A stretch of 64,000 nt of DNA from an uncultured Bacteroidales bacterium (GCA_934728255.1 CAKVEC010000003.1:1-64000); one strand, 5' to 3'. Shown: positions 42,738 through 52,828, counted from the stretch's first letter. Translations and numbers: made by a program. Notes: generated from the sequence alone by a model not told the origin.

Positions 42738-44081
42738 ATGAAAGTCGAAACAATCATGCAGCAACTGGCTGCGAAACACCCTGGCGAGGCAGAGTATCTG
42801 CAAGCCGTTCAAGAGGTTCTCGAGTCTATCGAAGAGGTTTACAATCAGCACCCTGAGTTTGAGCAGGCGAAGATTGTGGAGCGTATGGTAGAGCCCGACC
42901 GTATCTTTACTTTCCGTGTTACGTGGATCGATGACCAAGGTCAGGTGCAGACCAACCTCGGCTATCGTGTGCAGTTCAATTCGGCTATCGGTCCCTACAA
43001 AGGCGGACTGCGTTTCCACAAAGCCGTTACTCCGAGTATGCTCAAGTTCCTGGGCTTCGAGCAAACGTTCAAGAATGCGCTGACTACCCTCCCTATGGGT
43101 GGTGCCAAGGGCGGTTCGGATTTCGACCCCGTGGGCAAGTCTGATGCTGAGATTATGCGTTTCTGCCAGGCGTTTATGCTTGAGTTGTGGCGTTGTATCG
43201 GTCCCGACCAGGACATCCCTGCCGGCGATGTAGGCGTGGGCGGTCGTGAGATCGGTTTCCTCAACGGAATGTATCAGAAACTTGCACGCGAGTACCATAC
43301 GGGTGTCCTTACGGGCAAGGGTATGACGTGGGGCGGCTCTATCCTCCGTCCGGAGGCTACGGGCTTCGGTGCACTCTATTTCACGCAGCATCTTCTCCAC
43401 AAAGCAGGGCATGATATCCAGGGCAAGACCGTGGCGCTCTCGGGCTTCGGCAATGTGGCATGGGGCGCAGCCACCAAGGCTACCGAACTCGGTGCCAAGG
43501 TAGTGGCTATCTCTGGGCCTGACGGTGTTTGCCATATCCCCGGCGGTATCACCAAGGAGATGATCGACTATATGCTCGTTATGCGTTCCTCCAACCGCAA
43601 CAAAGTGCAGGATATGGCGGATAAGTTCCCCTCTTTGGTTACGTTCACCGCAGGCAAGAAAGCGTGGTCTGTTCCGTGCGATATTGCGCTACCGTGCGCT
43701 TTCCAGAACGAGTTGGGCGAAGACGATGCCCGCGAACTGAAAGCCAACGGATGCTGGTGCTGCTGCGAGGTCAGCAATATGGGTTGCCAGCCGGGTGCTA
43801 TCCACTATTTCCAGCACAACGGTATTCTCTTTGCGCCGGGTAAGGCGGTTAATGCAGGCGGTGTAGCCACCTCGGGTCTCGAGATGACGCAGAACGCCGA
43901 GCACCTCAGTTGGACGGCGAAAGAGGTGGACGAGCGTCTCCACCATATTATGCAGTCTATCCACGAGCAGTGTGTCCGTTTCGGTACGCAACCCGACGGC
44001 ACGATCGACTATGTCAAGGGTGCGAACATCGCCGGCTTTATGAAAGTAGCCCAAGCTATGCTCGAACAGGGAATCCTGTAA
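42738..44081 (+). CDS. gdhA: NADP-specific glutamate dehydrogenase
   Basis: A 447-residue hexameric enzyme (small subunit type) making glutamate from 2-oxoglutarate and ammonia. The catalytic region is FKNALTTLPMGGAKGGSDFDP (about 109-129), with the Lys and Asp of the active site, followed by DIPAGDVGVGGREIG. The nucleotide fold has ALSGFGNVAWGAATKATELGA (about 232-252). The residues following suggest NADP. It is a main ammonia-assimilation gene in Bacteroidales. Its stop codon is followed immediately by an 8-bp array at 44082-44153. Confidence 0.95.
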   Translation: MKVETIMQQLAAKHPGEAEYLQAVQEVLESIEEVYNQHPEFEQAKIVERMVEPDRIFTFRVTWIDDQGQVQTNLGYRVQFNSAIGPYKGGLRFHKAVTPSMLKFLGFEQTFKNALTTLPMGGAKGGSDFDPVGKSDAEIMRFCQAFMLELWRCIGPDQDIPAGDVGVGGREIGFLNGMYQKLAREYHTGVLTGKGMTWGGSILRPEATGFGALYFTQHLLHKAGHDIQGKTVALSGFGNVAWGAATKATELGAKVVAISGPDGVCHIPGGITKEMIDYMLVMRSSNRNKVQDMADKFPSLVTFTAGKKAWSVPCDIALPCAFQNELGEDDARELKANGCWCCCEVSNMGCQPGAIHYFQHNGILFAPGKAVNAGGVATSGLEMTQNAEHLSWTAKEVDERLHHIMQSIHEQCVRFGTQPDGTIDYVKGANIAGFMKVAQAMLEQGIL

Positions 44082-44153
44082 GATAGAAAAATAGAAAGAT
44101 AGAAAGATAGAATGATAGAATGATAGAATGATAGAATGATAGAAAGATAGAAT
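44082..44153 (+). repeat. 8-bp tandem array, nine units
   Basis: GATAGAAA/GATAGAAT units (second unit AATAGAAA) repeat in register directly after the gdhA stop codon. Confidence 0.85.
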
Positions 44154-44232
44154 TCTTGTAATCCATAGAATTTCTATATTCTCTAGATCTTCCTTCTCTC
44201 GATCTTCTATAATTTCAACGACCTGTTCCCTC

Positions 44233-44270
44233 ACTCAGGCTGCCGATAAGTCGGCAGCCTGAGTCTTTTT
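44233..44270 (+). terminator. Intrinsic terminator downstream of gdhA
   Basis: ACTCAGGCTGCCGA pairs perfectly with TCGGCAGCCTGAGT around TAAG, followed by CTTTTT. It is about 150 bases past the gene, after the 8-bp array. Confidence 0.9.
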
Positions 44271-44312
44271 ATGCCATCCCCTCCGCCGCCGGTGCCATAT
44301 CCGATCATAATT

Positions 44313-44342
44313 TTAATGGTCTTTTAATGGACATTAATGGAG
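44313..44342 (+). repeat. AATGG three-box element
   Basis: AATGG boxes at 44315, 44326 and 44336, spaced 11 and 10 bases apart. Related copies occur at 52.6-52.8 and 53.7-53.8 kb. The 44082-44574 spacer (493 bp) therefore contains the 8-bp array, the terminator, this element, a C8 tract at 44430-44437 and the promoter at 44482-44513. Confidence 0.7.
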
Positions 44343-44481
44343 AAAAATGAACGGTTCCGTATTATCCATTATATGGCGAATTATATGTTTTCTAAATAGC
44401 AAATAATTCGTATTGTGTGTTTTATTTTACCCCCCCCTGAGGCGTGAAACTTAAAATTTATTTAGCAATTTTTCCTTTTTT

Positions 44482-44513
44482 CTTGCATTATTGCATATTT
44501 TGTAGTAATTTTG
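44482..44513 (+). promoter_or_regulatory. Promoter of the 44.6-52.5 kb surface-protein operon
   Basis: CTTG at 44482-44485 (one base off TTTG) and TAATTTTG at 44506-44513 are 20 bases apart. A run of eight C residues lies about 45 bases upstream. Confidence 0.65.
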
Positions 44514-44589
44514 CGCCGAATTTATATAATGCGTATGCCTTATCCTGTTTTTGGGGATTGTGTTGTGCTGCTAAATGAACCTATTTTTT

Positions 44590-45546
44590 ATGAAAGGTAG
44601 ATATTTGATTGTTTTTTTGCTGTTAGGCGGAGTAGTCTATGGGCTCACTACGGTGGTTAGCAGTATGCTGGCGGAGGAAAATCCTATGTCGGCATCTTCT
44701 GTGTCGGTAGATTGGTCGTCTGTGCCTGATGTGGGTACATCTTCCCGTGTGGGCGGTTCGTCGGTGTCGGTACCTATGTCGTCTCGCTCTGCGAATCGGT
44801 TGTTTCATCATCCCGTTGCTTATGCAGTCTCTGCTCCGCAAGGCTCTGCGCATAGCGGTTCAGTTTCCGGCTATGCAGCGGGCGGTTATCCTGCTGCGGG
44901 GGGTGCTTCGCAGGGGGTGTATCTGACCACTTCTTCGTCTCTACAGTCCTATGGCGGTGGTGCCGAAAGCGGTGTGTATACCTCAGCGGGCAGCCATAGT
45001 GCTATGTCCTCCGCTTCGTCCTCAGCCTCGAGTGTAATGAGTTCGTCGGGTTCTATGGGTACTATGGGTTCGGGCGTATCGCTCGCCCCGTCCTCTTCCT
45101 TCGCATCTCCGTCGTATGCCTATGCTTATACCTCTACTATGTCTTATGCATCATCCGTACAACAGTCGGCACCTCGTCGCAATGGACAGAGAAGAACTCC
45201 CGGAACTATTGCTGGTAATGACGAGTGGGAGAGGTGGTTTGATTGGTATGTTGGTCAAGATGATGCTACCGGAGGTTGGACATTCTCGGATGATACCTAT
45301 TACTTTACTGAAGAACAATTAAGGGCGGCTTACGAGTATTGGAAGGCGAATCAGAGTGGTATGATGCCTACTGTTAAAACTTTTGAGGACTGGTTGGCGT
45401 GGATAACGGGCGAGAGCAATAATACCCGATATCAGTTGTCTCCGATTGGTGATGGCATCATTGTTTTATTGCTATTATCGATGGTGTATATGATTGCTAT
45501 TTTGTACAAACAATATAAGATGAATAGAAAAATCCATACGTTATGA
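44590..45546 (+). CDS. Ser/Gly-rich surface-type protein with a sorting-like C-terminal tail, unknown function
   Basis: A 318-residue protein from the ATG at 44590 (MKGRYL); an ATG at 44575 adds five residues. It has an N-terminal helix (about 4-26) and a long low-complexity region rich in Ser, Gly, Ala and Tyr (about 30-205, for example SASSSASSVMSSSG). A compact acidic/aromatic part follows (NDEWERWFDWYVGQDD..., about 210-280), then a tail of PIGDG, a hydrophobic helix and basic residues (YKQYKMNRKIH). The tail has the three-part design of protein-sorting signals. It overlaps the next gene by 4 bases (ATGA), and that gene's product has a T9SS domain. I do not recognise the family. Confidence 0.7.
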   Translation: MKGRYLIVFLLLGGVVYGLTTVVSSMLAEENPMSASSVSVDWSSVPDVGTSSRVGGSSVSVPMSSRSANRLFHHPVAYAVSAPQGSAHSGSVSGYAAGGYPAAGGASQGVYLTTSSSLQSYGGGAESGVYTSAGSHSAMSSASSSASSVMSSSGSMGTMGSGVSLAPSSSFASPSYAYAYTSTMSYASSVQQSAPRRNGQRRTPGTIAGNDEWERWFDWYVGQDDATGGWTFSDDTYYFTEEQLRAAYEYWKANQSGMMPTVKTFEDWLAWITGESNNTRYQLSPIGDGIIVLLLLSMVYMIAILYKQYKMNRKIHTL

Positions 45547-47354
45547 AACATATTTTGCTTTCGTTTGTTTTGATGTGTAGTGCAGCCGTGATGGCTGCTA
45601 TTCCTGCGGATAATTCTTGTGAGAATCCTATGCCTATCACCAAGGATTTCCAGGAGACTATTCCTGCGGCAGGGGAGTATTGGTTTACGGCATATACCTA
45701 CGACCTGCCTTTAGGTGGCTTCTTTGTGGCGGATAATGCCGATGACACCGAAAACCCCATTGCATGGGTTGATTTCTCGTGTACAACAGGAGTGTACGAC
45801 GATGCGTTGTTGTCCGATATTATTACCTCCGCATCGGGGTGGGGTGTCGAAGTGCCTATCAAGTTCGAGATGACCAAGACGATTATCAATGGTGTACTGG
45901 GGCATCAACTGATGGTGGATGATACTTACCGCGAACTGCTGTCGGAATACGGGCTGACCTATAATGTGCAGGCGCTTATCCGTGTTGATTTCCCCGCTCC
46001 TGGCAAAATCAGTATGATTCCCGATTCTATATTCCGCAATTGTATGAATAATGCCACTTATGTACATGTGGATGACACGCTGCGTATTCTGCCCAATGAT
46101 TCTGCCAAGGTGTTTGTCCTTCCTTATACGGATTGGCAGAATGACAGTGTCCGCTTTATTTGGCGTGGCACACAGCCTGCACAGGTGTTCATCGCCTACG
46201 ATGAGTGTGGGTTCGAACCGTCGAATATGGATCCGAATGTGTGGGATATTTGGACAATGGAGGACGGAGATACCGTCAAACTGACCTCGGCGCAAATCAA
46301 AGAAACGATGGAGCATAATGGTATGAGCGGTTTATACTATACCAAGGTGCTTACCAAGGGTGCTGGGGAACTATGGGTGGAGAAAGTGCCGCAAAAAGCC
46401 GCAGAAGGCGGTGCTGTTTTGCTGCCGTACGGAGAAGAAACATTGCTTGCGGCGGGTGATACCACCACATTGTATTATTTCCCTAAAACATGGAGCAAGG
46501 CAACACGTTTCTTTACACCAACAAATAATATATTCAAGATGTATGTCTCTCGTGCGGCGCAATTTAATTTGTCGTCGGAGGATGAGAATGTGGTGGCGGT
46601 GTATCAGTATCGCTCCATTGAAGACGGACACGAACTATGCCTGACGGCATCTGAGATGCAGAAACTGGCTGACAAAGCGACAGAAGATTATCTGTATGTC
46701 CGTTTCCAATGTATTGCAGCCACATCTATTTTGCCCGATGAATGGATAGCATCGGATTGCGCAGAGAAAACAACGGCTCTGCCATTAGAGTTTGTCCACG
46801 AGCAATTCAAAGGTACAGGCAGTGTGTATCGTATGAATTTTGCTGATTGGCAGAATTATGGTATGGCGGTTGATTGGGCAGGAAATGGCACGCTGGTGCT
46901 GTTCTTTGCAGATACCTGCACTTTCAAACTATCCACTTCTAATAAAAATATAATTTTCTACGAAAGTATTTCCAGGTATTCCCAAGACACCATTAGTGCG
47001 GATAAGATAAACCAACTGGCATCCCGTGTAGATGCAGATGGATATGTTTATCTACAATGGAAATCGACCAATAACGGCACTCTGACTATCAAAAGCACCA
47101 AACCGGCGGAGACGGAACCGATTCCTTCAGCGGTAACGAATACCCGTATCGGAAATACTTTGTCGGTGATGCAATATGGTGATAATTTGTTGGTTACTAC
47201 TATAGAAGAGCAAGATGTCCAATTGTTTACTTCATTGGGCGTATTGGTTCAGTCGTGGCATCAACAGGCAGGAGAGGAACGTTCTGTTTCCGTGCCACAC
47301 AATGCTATGTATGTTTTGCGAGGTAAAAGCGATGTGGTGAAACTGGTACGATAA
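45543..47354 (+). CDS. Large exported protein with T9SS type A C-terminal domain, unknown function
   Basis: A 603-residue protein. Signal peptide about 1-19 (SFVLMCSAAVMAA). The body opens CENPMPITKDFQETIPAAGEYWFTAYTYDL and has repeated beta-rich modules with similar lines such as PYTDWQNDSVRFIWRGT and NFADWQNYGMAVDWAGN; the latter two look like copies of one domain. The last 75 residues (GNTLSVMQYGDNLLVTT...VQLFTSLGVLV...MYVLRGKSDVVKLV) are a typical type A sorting domain. The protein should be exported and attached to the cell surface or LPS. No catalytic residues are recognisable. Translation is coupled to the previous gene by a 4-base overlap. Confidence 0.75.
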   Translation: MKHILLSFVLMCSAAVMAAIPADNSCENPMPITKDFQETIPAAGEYWFTAYTYDLPLGGFFVADNADDTENPIAWVDFSCTTGVYDDALLSDIITSASGWGVEVPIKFEMTKTIINGVLGHQLMVDDTYRELLSEYGLTYNVQALIRVDFPAPGKISMIPDSIFRNCMNNATYVHVDDTLRILPNDSAKVFVLPYTDWQNDSVRFIWRGTQPAQVFIAYDECGFEPSNMDPNVWDIWTMEDGDTVKLTSAQIKETMEHNGMSGLYYTKVLTKGAGELWVEKVPQKAAEGGAVLLPYGEETLLAAGDTTTLYYFPKTWSKATRFFTPTNNIFKMYVSRAAQFNLSSEDENVVAVYQYRSIEDGHELCLTASEMQKLADKATEDYLYVRFQCIAATSILPDEWIASDCAEKTTALPLEFVHEQFKGTGSVYRMNFADWQNYGMAVDWAGNGTLVLFFADTCTFKLSTSNKNIIFYESISRYSQDTISADKINQLASRVDADGYVYLQWKSTNNGTLTIKSTKPAETEPIPSAVTNTRIGNTLSVMQYGDNLLVTTIEEQDVQLFTSLGVLVQSWHQQAGEERSVSVPHNAMYVLRGKSDVVKLVR

Positions 47355-47378
47355 ATCATATAAAAAAATAGGTGGATT

Positions 47379-50300
47379 ATGAAACGATATTTAGGATTGT
47401 TGTGCGGAGTACTATTGAGTACAGTCTCTATGTGGGCAGAGATTGTGCAGGTGAAACTTTATCAGGATCCCGAACAAAATGCAGAATATATTACGCAAAA
47501 CTATGAAGGCAATCAGAGTAGTTTAACTGATTGTTGGGAGAATACGTTTCTGCAATTAAATGCAAAGGACAAGACCGGTTCTGCTTCATTGACTTTTACT
47601 GCTCCGGACTACACTTTGATTAAAGCGTATAGTTTTTTAGTTGCAAAGAATAACAATAAACCTACGTATCGGATTAATGATGGCACTGAAGTTATACCAA
47701 AATCTTCCGATATAAATAGTCCGGATGCTGTAGAGAATAAAGATTATACCAAGCAAACATTAAAGATTACTACTACGGTTCATAAATATTGGCTGGGATA
47801 CTACTATGTCCGTATGAAACAATTTGACTTTACCATTCTTATTCCGGAAGTGCAAAGCGGACAACAGACAAATACCGTAGTATTACCTAAACTAACTAAT
47901 GCTGATTTGTCAAGCGGCACAACCACGCGTACCGCTAATTTGGTGTTTTATGTAAAAGACCCTATAAATGTAACGGATGCTTCGCAGTATTTTTCTGCTC
48001 AATTGGTGTCTGGCGAAACGGATGCCGCTGACCGTTGGGCAATAGCGTCTTCGGGGTGGATAGTAACGGAAACCAACAAAACGGATAATGGCAGAAAGGT
48101 GTATGAGGTTAAGGTGCCTGTTACGTACAATGCGGGGACTGCTAACCAAGAGATAGGAACTTTTGAAGCGACGGTTCGTCTGAGTTCAAAGAATGATAAG
48201 AATACCAATACGGCAGACCAGAAAGTCCAAATTACGGTAGGTGATATAAAAGCCGAGAATCCTATTGCTTGGGGAAATACGTGGGAAAATAATGGCGACG
48301 TTGATTTGTACAAAGGAGATGCCTATCAGCGCAGCGAATATCTTGTTAATACGGATGGTTTGACATTGGAAATACCGGAGTCATCAGATCCGAATGTGTT
48401 GTATGTAGATCCGCTTACGGGTAGTATTACAGCCAAAGCAGAAGGAAATGCTGTGCTGACCTATACCCAATCGGAGACTGATACCTACAAAGAGAAAATT
48501 TTGACCTTAAATGTGCAGGTAATCAAACGGACACCGACTTTTACAATCAATGCTGAGGAAAAAGAAGGTAACAAGTATATACTTTATGTAAACAAATCTT
48601 ATAATGATTTTGTTTCTTCCACCAATACGGATTATGAAGCATCTGTATTGTCAATTACGCATAATGCAGACCTCTATTTTGAGGTGAATGAACGCAATGC
48701 CACTACAAAATCCAATGTGGCAACATTTGATATTACGGTTGCACAAGCAGAGAGCGATTTGTGGTACGGGAAAACGGAAACGTTTACTATAGAGTTACGC
48801 CATAACCCGATTCACGTAGGTATTTTGTGTGAAAGGTCGTTAGAAGAATTATACAATGACAATAGATTCTCTATAGATAAAAATGATGGTGCTGTATATC
48901 GTGATGGTGCAATTTTTATTGGTTATACGGCGGGTGGTTCTACCGGTGGTTCTATCAAATTCCATTTCGTGGGTACTCCTGATAAATTGCAAATAACAAC
49001 TGCAACTGCCAACGGGAAACCTACTTGGCAATTTTTGCAAAGCAAGACGGAGTACGACAATGATTTCTATGCATTAGAGAACAATACGTTTGACAAAGAT
49101 GCACAATATCTAAAGATAGTAGTATCTGGAGAACAGGCTCGGGGAAAAATTACATCGCTATGTATTACAGAAAAGGTCGGGTTGAGTGTATCGCCTACGG
49201 ATATTTCGCTTAGTGCAATCGGCGATCAGGTATCTGTTGGTGCAATGAGTGTAGAGATTATCAATTTGGAATCTGTATCGTTGAAAATATCCGGTGCAAA
49301 TGCTTCTGATTTTGAATTGCTTTCAGGTACACATACTTATACTGCTGCAGATGGTATTGTGTTGGATGTAACAGACGGTTTGGGTGTGGATTGTTCTCCG
49401 ACGGTACCTGTACAAGTCCGCTACGTGGGTGATTATGCTTCGGCGGTAGGAAAAACGGCACAAGTGAATATCACGGATGGCAACGGGCATACGGCTGTAG
49501 TCAATGTAACAATACAATCCGTAGAAACCAATGAATACGGTGTTCCGAAATCCATTTACGCCAGTATGGCTACCACCACGGGTATAGAAACAGGTACGGA
49601 GCATAAGACGCAGAATAATTATCCGTATCATATCAAGCGTGCTGTTGATTTGACCGGTGCTTTTGCCAGTGGTTCGGCTTGTTTTGATAAGTTGTACATC
49701 TTTGGAGTAACCAAAGGTTATACCTCTGCCGAGCAAACAACAGAAACCACCACTATCAACAAGTATTCCAAGACACCTTGCTACGTCTATACCAAGAATG
49801 CTGACCATTATGATTTTGAGCAATATGTGGACAATATGAACTCTGATACCAAGAGTATTGGCGTGAATGTGTCTGCTACAGGACAGAAACTTTATTTTAC
49901 AGGTTGGTGTCCGTATGCTTCTGCGGGTTATCTACCGTCTGATATAGGTGTATTCCATATCAAGGGGGAGGCTGGTGCCAAAGTTGATATTTATTTGGAT
50001 AGTTGTTATCTGTATGCACGCAGTAAAACTACAAATTATAAATATGATGAAGATGTAACACAAGCAAGTACCAAATTTGGTAATTATCCGACCGGTAGCG
50101 GTGGTGTATTTGTGTTTGAAACGGCATCTACTGAATCTGGTAATCCATTCTGCCCGACGATACACCTGCGTGGCGAAAATATATTGCGTAGTACGCATGG
50201 TAATCGTGTGTATGTATCGTTTTTAGGTGTTACAAAAACAGCCACTCAGTGTTCTTCTCCTCTACACATGTACACAACGGCTACTGATCAGTATGAGGTT

Positions 50301-52451
50301 TTGACTATTGATGACAAGTGGCCTACCGGCACGGATGGCTCTGCTGTTGAGAATGTGAATGGTTCATTGCAGTTGGCAAAACTGACGAGCAACTCTCCCT
50401 CTATTGACTTGGGTAATGAAAAATCCGTAGTGAATTTTAATGGTGGTAGAGTGCATTTACAAAACTCTTTGCCGCTATCTGCAGCATATTCTTCTACTCT
50501 GGCTATTTCTTGGCGTTGCTATTCGCAATATGGATTTACGATTTATGGTATCGGTACCGACCAGGCATCTGGCAGAGTTAATTTTAATGATGGCACTATC
50601 TCTGCAACTCCTATAGACCAGTCTTCATGGAACCAATCGTCTGCCTATATGGGATATTATTGGGACAACGAATCTATGAAATGCCCCAAGGAAACTTATA
50701 TCAATGGAGGTTCTTTCAATTGCAATATATGGGCTTGCAGTTCGTTTGACGACAAGGGATCTTCTGTAACAGATATGAAAGGAACTGCGTTGTGCAAGCA
50801 AAAGATAAAGGCAACAGGTACGCTTGCAAATGGTATTGCTGAGTTTGAGTTCCCGTTTGAGTCAAGTGGTGAGGAAGGTTCTCTACGCGATTATTATAGA
50901 AAAGCAGGATTCCTGTATGGGCAAAATAGTATTACCGCAGACGACAAAGATAGTGTAAATTTGATGCTGCCTTGTTCTTATATTGGACAAGAGGCTGTTG
51001 TGAGCAAAGTGGTTATTCCGTGGGCAATGTGCGTACCTGCATTGGAAGCGGGTGTTGGTAATAATGCTTCAAAAACATTCGGTGGTGATCTCGTGGTAAA
51101 AGATGATGCTGCGTATGAGGTCAACAATTTCTTGTGGACGCAACTTGATGACAAGATGCAATATATTGTTAGTAGCGGAGGTTATAAATCACCGGAATAT
51201 GGTGCTACAATCTCTTTCCAGAAAGATGCCAATAAATCCTATTCGCAAATTACCAATTCGGAAGACTATGCAATTCAAAATGAACTGAATGTTATTATTC
51301 CTACAATGGCAGACCGATGGATGACATTTACGGCACCGTTTGATATAAAAAAGATGTACATATTGGAATCCTATCCGGATTCTGTCCTAAAAACACTAAG
51401 TAAAGATGAGGCTTTGCAGTTACAAGCCACTGCCAATGTGGATTTTAGTTACTTCTTGGCATTTTATGTGCTGGGTGTAGAGCCAATGTCAACCAGTCCG
51501 TTGAGTGGTTTGTATGGTTCATGGCTTCGTTATGAATATGGTAGAGATACATTAGCGGTTAAGGATAATGGCACAGGTATTTTGCAGAAGAATGCAAAGG
51601 GACAATTTTGTAATTACACGCAGTATGAGAAACAATATCGGGGCAAAAGAGAATTGATTCCCTACAATGGAACGAATGCGGCAAAGGCTAATTTTTATCT
51701 GTATGAATCGGGTGATACTTGGCAATTGTCAGATGATGGTAGTTCTGTTGTACCACAATGGAACTATGTTTCTGTAGGTTCTGATAATGTGGTGCTCAAG
51801 AAAGGAAAAACTTACTCGTTGCTGTTCCCGTATTGCGTGGGCTGTTGGTCTGACGATGAGAAAATTTCAGGAAGAGAGTATTGGGACTATTGGACGGGTA
51901 AGTTATTGATTTTTGTAGGTGCAGGTCCGCAGACAATTAATGGTAAGAATGCTCAGAGTGCTTTGTTGTCAACAACGCCCGCTGCTAATATGGTAAGTGT
52001 TTCCGGAAATAGCATCTTTGCTAATTTGGTATCCAATAATTCCAATTTATGGACATATGATAATACAATAGGTGATGAGTCCTTTGCTCAAACAAAATCT
52101 TCAAGAGAAACCATTTCACCGGTAGCCTCATTTTTGATAAATGGTATTCAATCGAAAGCAGGGGTAGTACCTAAACGTATTAATATCCGTACCGGTGTCA
52201 TCACCTACGATACCGAAGCCGGTTCTACCACCGGTGTGCCGACTATTTCCGGCGGACGAACGTTGATTGTGAATAGTGTGGACGGCGGGGTAGTGGTTAT
52301 ACCCGTAGTGCCGCAGCAGGTGGGTATCTACGGTTCGGCAGGGCAGTTGGTTGCCTCCGGCTATCTGACCGACGAGACCACGTTCTCCCTCCCCGCAGGC
52401 ATCTATATGGTGCGTGGCGAGCAGGAGACTGCCAAAGTGGTAGTCCGTTAG
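47379..52451 (+). CDS. Giant exported surface protein (1690 residues) with T9SS C-terminal domain
   Basis: The signal peptide is residues 1-20 and the rest is beta-rich. Parts read as Ig-like or choice-of-anchor modules: LSVSPTDISLSAIGDQVSVGAMSVEI starts one near residue 606. Later there are large Gly/Asn/Ser-rich regions with many Tyr and Trp. The end GIYGSAGQLVASGYLTDE...GIYMVRGEQETAKVVV is a type A sorting domain. No enzyme motif is visible; adhesion or binding is the simplest guess. DNA from 47379 to about 52180 is clearly richer in A+T than neighbouring housekeeping genes, while the last 250 bases switch to the usual composition. It follows the 603-residue protein by 24 bases and ends the operon. 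Confidence 0.75.
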   Translation: MKRYLGLLCGVLLSTVSMWAEIVQVKLYQDPEQNAEYITQNYEGNQSSLTDCWENTFLQLNAKDKTGSASLTFTAPDYTLIKAYSFLVAKNNNKPTYRINDGTEVIPKSSDINSPDAVENKDYTKQTLKITTTVHKYWLGYYYVRMKQFDFTILIPEVQSGQQTNTVVLPKLTNADLSSGTTTRTANLVFYVKDPINVTDASQYFSAQLVSGETDAADRWAIASSGWIVTETNKTDNGRKVYEVKVPVTYNAGTANQEIGTFEATVRLSSKNDKNTNTADQKVQITVGDIKAENPIAWGNTWENNGDVDLYKGDAYQRSEYLVNTDGLTLEIPESSDPNVLYVDPLTGSITAKAEGNAVLTYTQSETDTYKEKILTLNVQVIKRTPTFTINAEEKEGNKYILYVNKSYNDFVSSTNTDYEASVLSITHNADLYFEVNERNATTKSNVATFDITVAQAESDLWYGKTETFTIELRHNPIHVGILCERSLEELYNDNRFSIDKNDGAVYRDGAIFIGYTAGGSTGGSIKFHFVGTPDKLQITTATANGKPTWQFLQSKTEYDNDFYALENNTFDKDAQYLKIVVSGEQARGKITSLCITEKVGLSVSPTDISLSAIGDQVSVGAMSVEIINLESVSLKISGANASDFELLSGTHTYTAADGIVLDVTDGLGVDCSPTVPVQVRYVGDYASAVGKTAQVNITDGNGHTAVVNVTIQSVETNEYGVPKSIYASMATTTGIETGTEHKTQNNYPYHIKRAVDLTGAFASGSACFDKLYIFGVTKGYTSAEQTTETTTINKYSKTPCYVYTKNADHYDFEQYVDNMNSDTKSIGVNVSATGQKLYFTGWCPYASAGYLPSDIGVFHIKGEAGAKVDIYLDSCYLYARSKTTNYKYDEDVTQASTKFGNYPTGSGGVFVFETASTESGNPFCPTIHLRGENILRSTHGNRVYVSFLGVTKTATQCSSPLHMYTTATDQYEVLTIDDKWPTGTDGSAVENVNGSLQLAKLTSNSPSIDLGNEKSVVNFNGGRVHLQNSLPLSAAYSSTLAISWRCYSQYGFTIYGIGTDQASGRVNFNDGTISATPIDQSSWNQSSAYMGYYWDNESMKCPKETYINGGSFNCNIWACSSFDDKGSSVTDMKGTALCKQKIKATGTLANGIAEFEFPFESSGEEGSLRDYYRKAGFLYGQNSITADDKDSVNLMLPCSYIGQEAVVSKVVIPWAMCVPALEAGVGNNASKTFGGDLVVKDDAAYEVNNFLWTQLDDKMQYIVSSGGYKSPEYGATISFQKDANKSYSQITNSEDYAIQNELNVIIPTMADRWMTFTAPFDIKKMYILESYPDSVLKTLSKDEALQLQATANVDFSYFLAFYVLGVEPMSTSPLSGLYGSWLRYEYGRDTLAVKDNGTGILQKNAKGQFCNYTQYEKQYRGKRELIPYNGTNAAKANFYLYESGDTWQLSDDGSSVVPQWNYVSVGSDNVVLKKGKTYSLLFPYCVGCWSDDEKISGREYWDYWTGKLLIFVGAGPQTINGKNAQSALLSTTPAANMVSVSGNSIFANLVSNNSNLWTYDNTIGDESFAQTKSSRETISPVASFLINGIQSKAGVVPKRINIRTGVITYDTEAGSTTGVPTISGGRTLIVNSVDGGVVVIPVVPQQVGIYGSAGQLVASGYLTDETTFSLPAGIYMVRGEQETAKVVVR

Positions 52452-52620
52452 TCTGCCAATCTCTCACCTTTCTGCGTTGGGATATATGCAGAGAGGTACA
52501 TCGGTGCGCTGTGGCACAACCTTTGTTGCACTTCCGCACACCAAGCGACCTTTGACATATTGATTTACCGTTTTGTATGCGGTCTCAGTTGGATTATCCG
52601 TTAATGGCTACTTTTTATAT

Positions 52621-52801
52621 CCTCCATAATGCCCGTTAAAGGACCATTAAAAGGCAGCTTAGGGCAAAACTTTAATGGTCTTTTAATGGCAATTAGTGGA
52701 GAAAAAATTAATGGTTAATTAACGGCAATTAATGGAGGCATAAAAAGTCCGAATGGCTACGAGAATAATTTTAATGGTTAATTAATGGCAATTATATGGA
52801 G
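52621..52801 (+). repeat. Cluster of AATGG elements: one inverted and three direct copies
   Basis: An inverted copy is at 52621-52655 (CCTCCATAATGCCCGTTAAA...), direct copies are at 52671-52701, 52708-52736 and 52771-52801. Each direct copy has three AATGG-like boxes (AACGG and AGTGG are variants) spaced 11 and 10 bases. The first two direct copies are joined by GAAAAAA. The 52452-52934 spacer (483 bp) also holds the promoter at 52829-52860; 52452-52595 has nothing I can name. Confidence 0.85.
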
Positions 52802-52828
52802 ACTTAAAAGTGATTGCCGGCGACACGA

